Positions 37,125 through 46,382 of a DNA stretch of 64,000 bases are shown here, one piece after another (position 1 is the stretch's first letter; every line of letters starts with the position of its first letter). The stretch comes from an uncultured Winogradskyella sp. Its GTDB lineage: Bacteria; Bacteroidota; Bacteroidia; Flavobacteriales; Flavobacteriaceae. The translations under genes and the position numbers were made by a program. The notes beneath the pieces are model-generated. The model did no database searches and was not told the origin of the DNA. It worked only from the letters and a program-made list of their open reading frames with translations. The stretch spans positions 124,001-188,000 of the forward strand of contig NZ_CANMIW010000002.1 of NCBI RefSeq assembly GCF_947498005.1. Direction: 5' to 3'.

Positions 37125-37187
37125 GCATCAGTTATTGTCTTTTCTTGGGAAATTATAGCTATAAACTTAAAGTAAAATTAATATAGA

Positions 37188-38240
37188 ATGAAGAATATTT
37201 TAGTAACTGGAGGTGCTGGATTTATCGGTTGTCATGTTGTTAAGTTATTTGTAGAAAAGTATTCAGACTACAATATTATAAATTTAGATGCGCTTACTTA
37301 TGCAGGAAATCTTGAGAACTTAAGAGATATTGAGGACAAAGCGAACTACAAATTTATCAAAGGAGATATTTGCGATCAAAATTTAGTAAAGGAAATATTT
37401 GAAAAGTATGATATAGACTCTGTATTACATTTAGCTGCAGAATCACATGTAGATCGATCTATCACAAATCCATTTGAGTTCGCACACACAAATATAATGG
37501 GCACGTTAACCTTACTGAATCAAGCAAAGGAAAGTTGGAAAGGTGATTATTCTAATAAATTGTTTTATCATATTTCAACAGATGAGGTATTTGGTTCACT
37601 AGGACAGGAAGGCTATTTTTTAGAAGAAACATCGTATGATCCAAAATCGCCATATTCTGCCTCAAAAGCGAGTTCAGATCACTTTGTAAGAGCATATCAA
37701 AACACCTATGGTTTACCTGTAGTGATAACAAATTGCTCTAATAATTACGGGCCAAATCAATTTCCAGAAAAATTAATACCGCTATTTATAAATAATATTA
37801 GAAATAATAAGCCACTACCAGTTTATGGAGAAGGTCTTAATATTAGAGACTGGTTATACGTTAAGGATCATGCAAGAGCTATTGATGTTGTGTTTCATAA
37901 CGGAACTATCGGTGATACTTATAATATTGGCGGATTTAATGAATGGAAAAATATTGACCTTATAAAAGTAATTTGTAAGGTGATGGATAAAAAGCTAGGC
38001 AGAGAAGAAAAAACGTCTGAAAAGTTAATTACTTATGTAAAAGACAGGGCAGGTCATGACATGCGCTACGCTATAGACTCTACAAAATTGAAAGAAGAAC
38101 TAGGTTGGGAGCCATCATTACAATTTGAAGAAGGTATAGAGAAAACTATAGATTGGTATCTAGATAATGAAGTTTGGCTAAATAATATAGTTTCAGGAGA
38201 TTATAAGGATTATTACAATAAGCAGTATTCAACGCATTAA
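37188..38240 (+). CDS. rfbB: dTDP-glucose 4,6-dehydratase
   Basis: Converts dTDP-glucose to dTDP-4-keto-6-deoxyglucose. NAD-binding TGGAGFIG is at about 7-14, STDEVFG gives the catalytic Thr-Asp-Glu, and YSASKASSDHFVRAY carries the Tyr-Lys pair. Length is 350 residues. The rhamnose genes rfbC and rfbD are absent from the window, so the product may instead feed the VioA-like transaminase at 42550. Confidence 0.95.
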   Translation: MKNILVTGGAGFIGCHVVKLFVEKYSDYNIINLDALTYAGNLENLRDIEDKANYKFIKGDICDQNLVKEIFEKYDIDSVLHLAAESHVDRSITNPFEFAHTNIMGTLTLLNQAKESWKGDYSNKLFYHISTDEVFGSLGQEGYFLEETSYDPKSPYSASKASSDHFVRAYQNTYGLPVVITNCSNNYGPNQFPEKLIPLFINNIRNNKPLPVYGEGLNIRDWLYVKDHARAIDVVFHNGTIGDTYNIGGFNEWKNIDLIKVICKVMDKKLGREEKTSEKLITYVKDRAGHDMRYAIDSTKLKEELGWEPSLQFEEGIEKTIDWYLDNEVWLNNIVSGDYKDYYNKQYSTH

Positions 38241-38314
38241 ATTTTAGTGTTTTTTGGTTGAAGTAAGAGATAAATTTTTAAGTTTAGATTAAGGTTTATT
38301 ATAAAATAAGATAG

Positions 38315-39190
38315 ATGAAAGGAATTGTATTAGCAGGTGGGTCAGGCACAAGGTTACACCCATTAACCATTAGTGTGAGTAAACAGTTATTGCCAATTTA
38401 TGATAAACCAATGATTTACTATCCAATATCAGTTCTGATGCTCGCTGGTATAAGAGATATTTTAATAATTTCTACACCAGTCGATCTTCCAAATTTTAAA
38501 AAACTGTTGGGATCAGGAGAAAAATTTGGTGTTAATTTTGAATATGCAGAGCAACCATCTCCAGATGGCTTAGCCCAAGCATTTATTATAGGAGAAGAAT
38601 TTATTGGTAATGATGATGTGTGTTTGGTCTTAGGTGATAATATTTTTTATGGTGCTGGTCTTCAAAATATATTAAAAGAGTCTGTGAAAACCGTAGAAGA
38701 GTTTGGTAAAGCCATTGTTTTTGGGAATTACGTTAGTGATCCAGAGCGTTACGGAGTAGCAGAATTTGATACTGATAAGAATGTAATTAGTATTGAGGAA
38801 AAACCCAAAGTGCCAAAATCAAATTATGCAGTTGTTGGGTTATATTTTTATCCGAACTCTGTAATTGAAGTGGCTAAAAATGTAACACCATCAAGTCGTG
38901 GAGAATTAGAAATTACATCAGTAAATCAAAGCTATCTAGAAGAAGAGAACTTAAAACTGCAAATACTAAGTCGAGGTTTTGCTTGGTTAGATACTGGCAC
39001 GCACGAAGCACTTACAGAAGCTACAGAATTCGTGAAAGCGGTAGAAAAACGCACAGGACTTAAAATTGCTTGTTTAGAAGAGATCGCAATGAATTATGAT
39101 TGGGTTACAAAGGAGTCAATTATAGAATCAACTGCGAGCCTAAAAGGTGATTATTATGATTATTTGAAAAAGATTACGGCAAGGGGATAG
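38315..39190 (+). CDS. rfbA: Glucose-1-phosphate thymidylyltransferase
   Basis: Makes dTDP-glucose from dTTP and glucose 1-phosphate. The N-terminus shows the nucleotidyltransferase signature [11 protein letters not shown], followed by [24 protein letters not shown] and [13 protein letters not shown] are also family hallmarks. The 291-residue product is normal length. It pairs with rfbB, 74 bases upstream. Confidence 0.95.
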   Translation: MKGIVLAGGSGTRLHPLTISVSKQLLPIYDKPMIYYPISVLMLAGIRDILIISTPVDLPNFKKLLGSGEKFGVNFEYAEQPSPDGLAQAFIIGEEFIGNDDVCLVLGDNIFYGAGLQNILKESVKTVEEFGKAIVFGNYVSDPERYGVAEFDTDKNVISIEEKPKVPKSNYAVVGLYFYPNSVIEVAKNVTPSSRGELEITSVNQSYLEEENLKLQILSRGFAWLDTGTHEALTEATEFVKAVEKRTGLKIACLEEIAMNYDWVTKESIIESTASLKGDYYDYLKKITARG

Positions 39191-39344
39191 TAATATAAAG
39201 TTTATTACTTGATAATAGATTATATAAAAGCTCTCGAGAGATTAACTTTGAAGCATTGTTTTAGGCTAGTTCTACTTGAAATAATGGTGTTGATTTAAAA
39301 ATTACAACAAAAAAAAGTTGTTATTGAACTTTAATTAAAATCAT

Positions 39345-40823
39345 GTGGCAGACAATCTTAAAAACAAAGTAGTAAGTGGTATTTCATGGAGTTTATTAGG
39401 GCAGGTAACTAATCAACTACTCACATTTATAATTTCAATAGTTTTAGCTAGACTTTTAGGGCCAGAAGCATTTGGTCTCATAGGCCTAGTTATGGGAATT
39501 ACTACTGTACTTAATGTAATTCAAGATTTTGGATTAGGTAGTGCGATAATTCAAAAAAGTGGTGTAAATAAAAAAGATTTTTCTAGTATATTTTTGTTTA
39601 ACCTTGGGATTGGAGTAATACTTTTCGTTTTTCTCTTTTTTACGTCTGGATTATTTGCCGATTTTTTTAAAGATAATCAACTTGAGTTTTTATTTCAATT
39701 ATCTGCAGTAGGTCTAATCTTTGGCTCAATGAGCAGTAGCCTAGGAAGCTTAATTAGAAAAGACTTAGATTTTAAGAAATTAACTATGATTGGCGTCTTT
39801 GTCAATGTTGTTACTGGAGGCTTAGGATTGTATTTGGCATACGATGGTTTTGGTGTTTTGAGTTTGGTAATAAGGAATTTAGTAAGCGCAGGATTGACCA
39901 CTATAATTTATTGGGTAGTCTCACCATTAAAACCGAGTTTATATTTTAGTTTAAATAAGGTAAAAGGGTATCTAAAGTTCGGAGCGAATATGTTAGGCAT
40001 TAATTTTGTTGCGCGTATTTTTGAACAAATTGATGTTTTAATAATCGGTAGATTTTACAACCCTGCAAGCGTTGGGTTTTATAATAGAGCGAAATCAATG
40101 AAGGTGTTGCCTTTGCTTACTATCACGTCAGTCCTTAATAAAGTGCTTTTTCCTGTATATTCAAAAATTAAACATGACGAGAATAGACTAAAAAAGTACT
40201 TTTCATTTTCAATAGGTCTGCTTAGCATTGTCTACGTGCCTATAATGTTATTACTAGCTTTTTATTCTAAAGAAGTTATCTTATTGCTATTAACAGACGA
40301 GTGGGCAGAAACAATTCCTTACTTACAAATACTTTGCATTACAGGTTTTTTTATGCCAATTAGTAGCGTGAGTAACAATATTTTAATATCTAGGGGGAAA
40401 TCTCGATTTAGTTTAAGGTATATATTGATAAAACGTACAATCTATACTATTACACTTTTAATAGCTGCTCCGTTTGGTATTTTTAGTTTTGTATTGGTAA
40501 GTGGTGCTTACGCTGGTGTAACAGGTATAACTGATTTGTTTTTTGCATCAAAAGAAATCAACTTGAAAATTAGTATCCCATTAAAGAAAATATTCTTACA
40601 AGTGGCTTATACTGTCGTTGCATTAGGATTGGTATATGTGCTAGTTTATTTTCTTAAAGATTATTATTTACTCAATCTAATATTTGGAAGTATCGTGTTT
40701 GGCATATTATTTATATATTTTAATTATAAATCTAAAAATGAGGATTGGATTGAAACTATGGTTTTTTTGAATCCGTATATTCGCAACATTAAGAAAAAAA
40801 TTAAAGTTATTTTTGTAAAATAA
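39345..40823 (+). CDS. Wzx-like oligosaccharide flippase (MOP superfamily)
   Basis: A 492-residue integral membrane protein with about 12-14 hydrophobic helices. The N-terminal segment (VSGISWSLLGQVTNQLLTF, then ARLLGPEAFGLIGL) is typical of polysaccharide-transporter flippases. It should move lipid-linked repeat units across the inner membrane. The start is GTG at 39345; an out-of-frame ATG overlaps it at 39343. The gene ends one base into the following sulfotransferase gene (A of the ATG). Confidence 0.88.
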   Translation: MADNLKNKVVSGISWSLLGQVTNQLLTFIISIVLARLLGPEAFGLIGLVMGITTVLNVIQDFGLGSAIIQKSGVNKKDFSSIFLFNLGIGVILFVFLFFTSGLFADFFKDNQLEFLFQLSAVGLIFGSMSSSLGSLIRKDLDFKKLTMIGVFVNVVTGGLGLYLAYDGFGVLSLVIRNLVSAGLTTIIYWVVSPLKPSLYFSLNKVKGYLKFGANMLGINFVARIFEQIDVLIIGRFYNPASVGFYNRAKSMKVLPLLTITSVLNKVLFPVYSKIKHDENRLKKYFSFSIGLLSIVYVPIMLLLAFYSKEVILLLLTDEWAETIPYLQILCITGFFMPISSVSNNILISRGKSRFSLRYILIKRTIYTITLLIAAPFGIFSFVLVSGAYAGVTGITDLFFASKEINLKISIPLKKIFLQVAYTVVALGLVYVLVYFLKDYYLLNLIFGSIVFGILFIYFNYKSKNEDWIETMVFLNPYIRNIKKKIKVIFVK

Positions 40824-41668
40824 TGAAAAGACCTATTATAATACTTTGTTATGCGCGTTCAGGTGGTACAATACTTAATAAGTGTTTGTCAAGTTTAACT
40901 GACACCGTAGTGATGTCTGAAGTGAATTCTTCAGGTGGAGGATCAGGCGTAGATATGTTAAATCCTTTATATGATATTAAGAGCCAGGCGCATACTTGGT
41001 ACGATATAGATCTAAAATCTGATTCTTTTTCTGAATTAGCTACAGAATTAAATGCGCATTGTATTAATAACAATAAGCAATTAATCATTCGAGATTGGTC
41101 TATTGTTGATTTTGAACCGCTCAGAGAAAATAATAATAATCCAAGTAATACATTTAGCATACTTGAAGATTTAAAACACCTCGACCCAATTGTAATAGGA
41201 TTCGTTAGAAATGCTATAGATGTATGGATTTCTAGAGGTCAACCAGACCACATCAGCTTTTTTAAATATTATGAAAATTATATTACTGCTTTAAAGCAAC
41301 TTAATATTCCTATCTTTAAATATGAAGATTTTACTGAATCGCCAGAATTAGTATTTAATAAGATGTGTGACGAAATGGGGATAGAATATGAGAACGTTAT
41401 AAGCAATGCTACGTCATATAATAAAGTTAATGGAGATATTCAAAAAGGACAAAATAGTAGAGGCCAAAAGATTAGTAAAATCCGTCCAATGAATCGACAG
41501 ATTATACCATATAAGAGAGTAAAGAATTTAAATGCTAATGCTTTAATGAAAAAAGTGAATAGCGAAATGGGATATGGTATTAATTATTTTGATAATGTTA
41601 CATTTTTAACATACATAGGTAAGAGAATCGGGCAATTTTATTTTAGACAAAAAAGAAAATTAAAATAA
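40823..41668 (+). CDS. Sulfotransferase family protein (locus copy 1)
   Basis: A 281-residue soluble P-loop protein. CYARSGGTIL at about 9-18 fits the 5'-phosphosulfate loop of PAPS-dependent sulfotransferases, and GFVRNAIDVWISR near 130-142 fits the 3'-phosphate-binding segment. It is probably cytoplasmic and acts on a lipid-linked or nucleotide sugar substrate. It sits between the flippase and the fucosyltransferase, with coupled starts and stops. The family assignment is good; the acceptor is unknown. Confidence 0.75.
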   Translation: MKRPIIILCYARSGGTILNKCLSSLTDTVVMSEVNSSGGGSGVDMLNPLYDIKSQAHTWYDIDLKSDSFSELATELNAHCINNNKQLIIRDWSIVDFEPLRENNNNPSNTFSILEDLKHLDPIVIGFVRNAIDVWISRGQPDHISFFKYYENYITALKQLNIPIFKYEDFTESPELVFNKMCDEMGIEYENVISNATSYNKVNGDIQKGQNSRGQKISKIRPMNRQIIPYKRVKNLNANALMKKVNSEMGYGINYFDNVTFLTYIGKRIGQFYFRQKRKLK

Positions 41669-42553
41669 ATGGTAGTCATTAATTTAAAAGGTGGTTTAGG
41701 TAATCAATTATTTGAATATGCTGCTAGCTTAGCAATTGCGAAACAAAGGAATCAAGAATTAAAAATAGATATCAAGTCTTTTGAGAGCGATCCTTATGGA
41801 AGAAAGTTTGGATTATGTTCATTTAAAATTGACAATAAAATCTATTCTAAAAAAGAAGTAGATGCGTTTTTAAATCTTTCTATATTTGAAAGAATAACTA
41901 ACGCTTTAAAACCAAGAAACTCTAAGCGTTATTATAGTTTAGGAGATCGAGAATTAGATTTATCTATTTTAGAAGCAACGCCAAAAGATCAATATCTTAA
42001 TGGTTATTTTGCTAATTCTGGATATTTTAAAAATATAAGGACTGAACTTTTACAAAATATTGAATTAAAAGAAGATTTAAAAACAGATCTATTCAAGAAA
42101 AAAATCGAATGGATAAAACAAAATAAGTTTATTTCAATTCATATTCGTCGTGCAGATTATATATCTGATAAAGGAGCGAATCAATTATTTGAAACTTTAG
42201 ATCGTAATTATTATGATAGATGTATTGACTATTTTAAATCTAACAAAGAGACCTCAAATAAATTTCTTTTTTTTTCTGATGATATAGAATGGGTTAAGAA
42301 TGAATTCAAGACTTTAGAAAACACTTATTTTATAGAAGAAAAAGAGCTTTATAAAGATTATTTTGATTTAATGTTTATGGCAGCATGTGAGCATAATATC
42401 ATTGCTAACTCAACCTTCAGTTGGTGGTCTGCTTGGCTAAATAAAAACCCAAATAAAACTGTATTAGCGCCAAAGGCTTGGTATCGAAATCAAGATTATC
42501 AGGCGTTCTTTGAAAAAACAAAATTTATACCTGAAACTTGGATATTAATATGA
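41669..42553 (+). CDS. GT11 alpha-1,2-fucosyltransferase
   Basis: A 294-residue glycosyltransferase of family GT11. GGLGNQLFEYA near the N-terminus, the HIRRADY nucleotide-sugar motif (H-x-R-R-x-D) and NSTFSWWSAWL near the C-terminus are diagnostic. It transfers fucose from GDP-fucose, which gmd and fcl in this locus make. Some GT11 members use GDP-rhamnose or form other linkages, so alpha-1,2 is the usual rather than the proven linkage. Its ATG directly follows the upstream stop codon. Confidence 0.9.
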   Translation: MVVINLKGGLGNQLFEYAASLAIAKQRNQELKIDIKSFESDPYGRKFGLCSFKIDNKIYSKKEVDAFLNLSIFERITNALKPRNSKRYYSLGDRELDLSILEATPKDQYLNGYFANSGYFKNIRTELLQNIELKEDLKTDLFKKKIEWIKQNKFISIHIRRADYISDKGANQLFETLDRNYYDRCIDYFKSNKETSNKFLFFSDDIEWVKNEFKTLENTYFIEEKELYKDYFDLMFMAACEHNIIANSTFSWWSAWLNKNPNKTVLAPKAWYRNQDYQAFFEKTKFIPETWILI

Positions 42554-43620
42554 TACCTGTAACCAAACCATTTTTACCGCCAAAACAAGAGTTGTACGCC
42601 TTATTAGATGAAGTGTACGAGAGAAATTGGCTTACCAATAGTGGACCTTTAGTTAACTTATTAGAATCTGAAATCCCAAAGTTTTTAAACTATAAAGGTC
42701 ATTTTAGTTATGTAAATAACGGGACAATTGCTATACAGATTGCTATTAAAGCATTAGAACTCACAGGAGAAATTATAACAACGCCGTTTTCTTATGTAGC
42801 CACAACAAGTAGTATTGTATGGGAAGGGTGTAAGCCTGTTTTTGTAGATATAGAAAAAGGATCTTGTAATATTAATCCTAAAAAAATTGAAGCTGCCATA
42901 ACACCGCAAACTACAGGTGTTCTTGCAACGCATGTTTATGGTAACCCTTGTGATGTAGAAGCCATTGAAGTTATTGCTAAAAAACATAATTTAAAGGTCA
43001 TTTATGATGCAGCCCATTGTTTCGGAACTACATATAAAGGGAAATCAATTTTTGAGTATGGAGATATTAGCACTACTAGTTTTCATGCTACCAAATTATT
43101 TCATACCGTAGAAGGAGGTGCGTTATTCACTAACAATAAAGATGTCGCTCATAAAATAAACTATATGCGCAACTTTGGCCATAATGGGCAAGAGGATTTT
43201 TGGGGCATAGGAATAAATGGTAAAAATTCAGAGTTCCATGCCGCTATGGGAATAGCAAATTTAAAGCATATGTCTTCTGTTCTAGAAAAGCGCAAGGAGC
43301 AATGGTTAATGTATAGAGAGCATCTTAGTCAAGACTTTAAAGTATTAGAACTTATTGATGAGCCTGGTTTTAATTTCGCCTACTTTCCAATATATTTTAA
43401 AACGGAAGAAGACTTGTTAGAAAAGAAAAAATTACTGGATGATAATCATATTTATTGTAGACGTTATTTTTTTCCAAGTTTGAACACTTTAAATTACACA
43501 GAAAGCGAAAATGTTTTTGAAGTGTCTGAACAGCAATCTAAGCTTGTGTTAACGCTTCCTTTATTTGATAAATTGAGTAAGGAAAATCAATTATTAATTA
43601 TCAAAAATTTATTAAGTTGA
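42550..43620 (+). CDS. DegT/DnrJ/EryC1 sugar aminotransferase, VioA-like
   Basis: A 356-residue PLP-dependent sugar aminotransferase. The PLP lysine is K182 in SFHATKLFHTVEGGA, and YDAAHCFGT at 152-160 contacts the cofactor. The N-terminus MIPVTKPFLPP and overall length resemble VioA-type enzymes, which aminate dTDP-4-keto-6-deoxyglucose at C4. rfbA and rfbB upstream would provide that substrate. I set the start at ATG 42550 (ATGA overlap with the fucosyltransferase); a TTG at 42538 is possible. Confidence 0.85.
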   Translation: MIPVTKPFLPPKQELYALLDEVYERNWLTNSGPLVNLLESEIPKFLNYKGHFSYVNNGTIAIQIAIKALELTGEIITTPFSYVATTSSIVWEGCKPVFVDIEKGSCNINPKKIEAAITPQTTGVLATHVYGNPCDVEAIEVIAKKHNLKVIYDAAHCFGTTYKGKSIFEYGDISTTSFHATKLFHTVEGGALFTNNKDVAHKINYMRNFGHNGQEDFWGIGINGKNSEFHAAMGIANLKHMSSVLEKRKEQWLMYREHLSQDFKVLELIDEPGFNFAYFPIYFKTEEDLLEKKKLLDDNHIYCRRYFFPSLNTLNYTESENVFEVSEQQSKLVLTLPLFDKLSKENQLLIIKNLLS

Positions 43621-44288
43621 AAACAACAAATATTGTCATATGCTGTGCAGGACCTCAAACAAGGGTAATAATAGATATTCTTAGAGATCGACCAGAATAT
43701 TCGATTGTTGGGATAATTGACTCAGTTATTAATATAGGAGATAGTTTTTATGGCTATAAAGTTATTGGTAGACAAAATGAGATTCAAAAATTATCTAAAC
43801 AATATAATTTTAATGCAGGACTTGTTGGTTTAGGTGATAATTATTTGCGAGAAAAAGTGGTTTCAGAAATTTTGGAACAAAGTGAAGATTTTAAATTCAT
43901 AAACGCTATATCTAAATTCGCCTACATAAGTCCAACCGCAAAAATGGGTGTTGGAAATGTTATCATGCCAGGTGTTGTTATTAATTCTGAAGCCAACATG
44001 TCAAACCATTGCGTCATAAATACAAACAGTTCCTTAGAGCACAATTGTACAATGGCAGATTTTTCATCATTATCAGCTGGTGTTACAACTGGTGGATATT
44101 TTAATTTGGGTAGATATTCTGCGATAGCATTAGGTGTGACTATTTTAGATAGAACTTCTATTGGAGAAAATGTTGTAGTAGGCAGTGGTTCTTTAGTCGT
44201 TAAGGATTTAGAGAGTCATGGCCTTTATTACGGATCACCAGCAAAACGTATTAGAGAAAGAAAACCATTTGAAAGATTTTTAAAATAA
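43617..44288 (+). CDS. NeuD/VioB-like sugar N- or O-acetyltransferase
   Basis: A 223-residue acetyltransferase with an N-terminal Rossmann-like domain (VICCAG near 7-12) and a C-terminal left-handed beta-helix of hexapeptide repeats (IMPGVVINSEANMSNHCVIN and on). The end, GSPAKRIRERKPF, is typical. It should use acetyl-CoA on an amino sugar. Following the VioA-like transaminase, the natural product would be a 4-acetamido-4,6-dideoxyglucose nucleotide. The start is TTG at 43617, overlapping the previous stop. Confidence 0.82.
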   Translation: MKTTNIVICCAGPQTRVIIDILRDRPEYSIVGIIDSVINIGDSFYGYKVIGRQNEIQKLSKQYNFNAGLVGLGDNYLREKVVSEILEQSEDFKFINAISKFAYISPTAKMGVGNVIMPGVVINSEANMSNHCVINTNSSLEHNCTMADFSSLSAGVTTGGYFNLGRYSAIALGVTILDRTSIGENVVVGSGSLVVKDLESHGLYYGSPAKRIRERKPFERFLK

Positions 44289-45166
44289 TGGCAGATAAAA
44301 ATCTCAATCCTATTGTGTCTGTATGCGTTATCACCTATAATCAGGAGGCTTACATAAAAAAAAGTTTGGAAAGTATTATTGGGCAAAACACCAATTTCGA
44401 TTTTGAAATTGTTATTGGTGAAGATTGCTCCACTGATAGTACTGCTTTAATTATTAAAGAATTAGCAGCATCGAATAATAAAATTACACTTTTAGACAAT
44501 AGTGTTAATTTAGGTGTTTTACCAAATTTTTTAAGAACTTTAAAAGCGTGTAAGGGTAAATATATTGCATTTTGTGAAGGTGATGATTACTGGATTGATG
44601 AAAACAAACTTCAAAAACAAGTCGATTTTTTAGAACAACAACCAAGTTATGGAGGTGTGTCTACAAACAACCGTTGGTTCTTTGAAAATGAAAATACATA
44701 TAATGACAGTATCTTAGAGGAAGGAGAGATTTCTTTTGAATCATTAGCGCAGTCAAATAAAATAAATTCTCAAACGATTCTTTTTAAAAAAGAACTTATA
44801 TCTAATTTAGATTGGATGACTAATCTAAAAATTGGAGATTGGCCTTTAAATTTATTAATAACGAGTCAACAGCCTTATTATAGACTTCCGGATGTAACAA
44901 CAATTTATCGTGTTCATGAAGGTGGTGTTCATTCATTATTAAAGAAGGAGGCTAAATTACGAAATGTAGTAGAGGTTTTAATAAGTGTATTAGTCCATGT
45001 AGACTTATCTCATGAACGACAAGGATTGTTGAAAAAATCTATTATAAATACGCTAATAAAGCTTATAGCCTATAGGCCAAATGATATTAAAAAGTTGAGG
45101 AAAAAATACTTCGAATATGGAGGTTCTTTTTTCAATAAAACAGTACTTAAAAGTTATATTAAATGA
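44288..45166 (+). CDS. Glycosyltransferase family 2
   Basis: A 292-residue GT-A fold transferase. VSVCVITYNQEAYIKKSLESI opens the nucleotide-binding domain, GEDCSTDST follows, and FCEGDDYWID carries the metal-binding DxD-like motif. The sequence style is common in Bacteroidota capsule loci. It is cytoplasmic or membrane-peripheral; donor and acceptor cannot be predicted. It overlaps both neighbours by a few bases. Confidence 0.87.
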   Translation: MADKNLNPIVSVCVITYNQEAYIKKSLESIIGQNTNFDFEIVIGEDCSTDSTALIIKELAASNNKITLLDNSVNLGVLPNFLRTLKACKGKYIAFCEGDDYWIDENKLQKQVDFLEQQPSYGGVSTNNRWFFENENTYNDSILEEGEISFESLAQSNKINSQTILFKKELISNLDWMTNLKIGDWPLNLLITSQQPYYRLPDVTTIYRVHEGGVHSLLKKEAKLRNVVEVLISVLVHVDLSHERQGLLKKSIINTLIKLIAYRPNDIKKLRKKYFEYGGSFFNKTVLKSYIK

Positions 45167-46347
45167 CATATTCTGAAATTTTTATAGGGCAAACAGCCGA
45201 AGTAGTACATACTATTACCGCAAAAGATATAGATAAATTTGCAGAATTAACAGGTGATGATAATCGTCTACATGTTGATGCGACCTATGCAAAAAAAACA
45301 GCTTTTAAAAAACAAGTAGCACATGGTATGTTGGGTGCATCATTTATTTCTACTGTAATTGGAACGAAATTACCTGGAGATGGAGCGCTTTGGTTTTCTC
45401 AAAGTTTAGAGTTTTTATTACCGGTTAGAATCGGAGATACCATAACTGTAATTGCAGAAGTACTTAAAAAGAATGATAGAGAAGAGAGTATAGAGTTATC
45501 TACTGTAATTTTTAATCAGAACAAACAGAAAGTAACTACAGGTAACGCTAAAGTTAAAATCATTCCGTTTGAAAAAGTAGAAGAACAATCTATAGAACAA
45601 TTAAAAGATACACCCAAAATAGCTTTGATTGTTGGAGCATCTGGTGGAATAGGCCTAGAAGTTACAAGGCAATTACTTGATGCCGGATTTCATGTTATTG
45701 GACATTACAATAGTAATAAAACTGGTTTACTAAATCTAAGAAATACGCTTAAAGAACCAGAGCGTTTAAGAATTATACAAAGTGATTTAACGTCAAAGGA
45801 TGGAGTAGAACATATTTTAGATGCTGTCAATAGATACACAGATGTTTTAGATGCTTTAGTGTATACATCAAGCCCTTCAATCCCTAATATAGATTTTCAA
45901 TTATTAGATTGGAGTGATTTTGCAATACAAATAAAATTGCACGTAGAAATACCGTTCTTATTAACTCAAAAGTTAGAAAATCATCTTGCTAAAAGGCAAG
46001 CAGGTGTTGTGTTTATTACGACTCAGTCAATAGAACAACCCTTTGCTAAATTAGCACATTATACAACAGCAAAAGGAGCTTTGTTGGGTTTAACTAAGTC
46101 TTTGGCTACAGATTTAGCTAGCAAAAAAATTAGAGTAAATGCAGTTTCTCCAAGTATCGCTGATACAGATTTAAATGCTGATTTGCCTAAAAAAATAAAA
46201 TTGTTAACGGCTGCAAAAACACCACTTAAACGCTTGGCTGCACCAGATGATATTGCTCAAGCAATCGTGTTTTTAGCAGATTCGTCTAAAAGTGGTTTTA
46301 TAACAGGAGAAACCATTCGTATCAATGGTGGTCAAGTGATGCGGTAA
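45163..46347 (+). CDS. MaoC-like hydratase fused to SDR reductase
   Basis: A 394-residue two-domain protein. Residues about 1-135 are an R-specific hydratase (hot-dog fold) with intact TGDDNRLHVD and AHGM, including the catalytic Asp and His. Residues about 150-394 are a FabG-like short-chain dehydrogenase with VGASGGIG, Ser in TTQSIEQP and YTTAK. Both domains could make or use (R)-3-hydroxyacyl thioesters. It is followed by an FkbH-like protein, an acyl carrier protein and a GNAT-like protein, so it probably prepares an acyl group for the polysaccharide. The hydratase-before-SDR order is the reverse of peroxisomal multifunctional enzymes. Confidence 0.83.
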   Translation: MTYSEIFIGQTAEVVHTITAKDIDKFAELTGDDNRLHVDATYAKKTAFKKQVAHGMLGASFISTVIGTKLPGDGALWFSQSLEFLLPVRIGDTITVIAEVLKKNDREESIELSTVIFNQNKQKVTTGNAKVKIIPFEKVEEQSIEQLKDTPKIALIVGASGGIGLEVTRQLLDAGFHVIGHYNSNKTGLLNLRNTLKEPERLRIIQSDLTSKDGVEHILDAVNRYTDVLDALVYTSSPSIPNIDFQLLDWSDFAIQIKLHVEIPFLLTQKLENHLAKRQAGVVFITTQSIEQPFAKLAHYTTAKGALLGLTKSLATDLASKKIRVNAVSPSIADTDLNADLPKKIKLLTAAKTPLKRLAAPDDIAQAIVFLADSSKSGFITGETIRINGGQVMR

Positions 46348-46382
46348 ACACATTAAGGAAAATCATATAATATACCTTTATT

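Noticed and set aside
39231..39240. Palindrome CTCTCGAGAG downstream of rfbA
   Set aside because: It is short, has no T-run and does not match a known operator; it could be chance.
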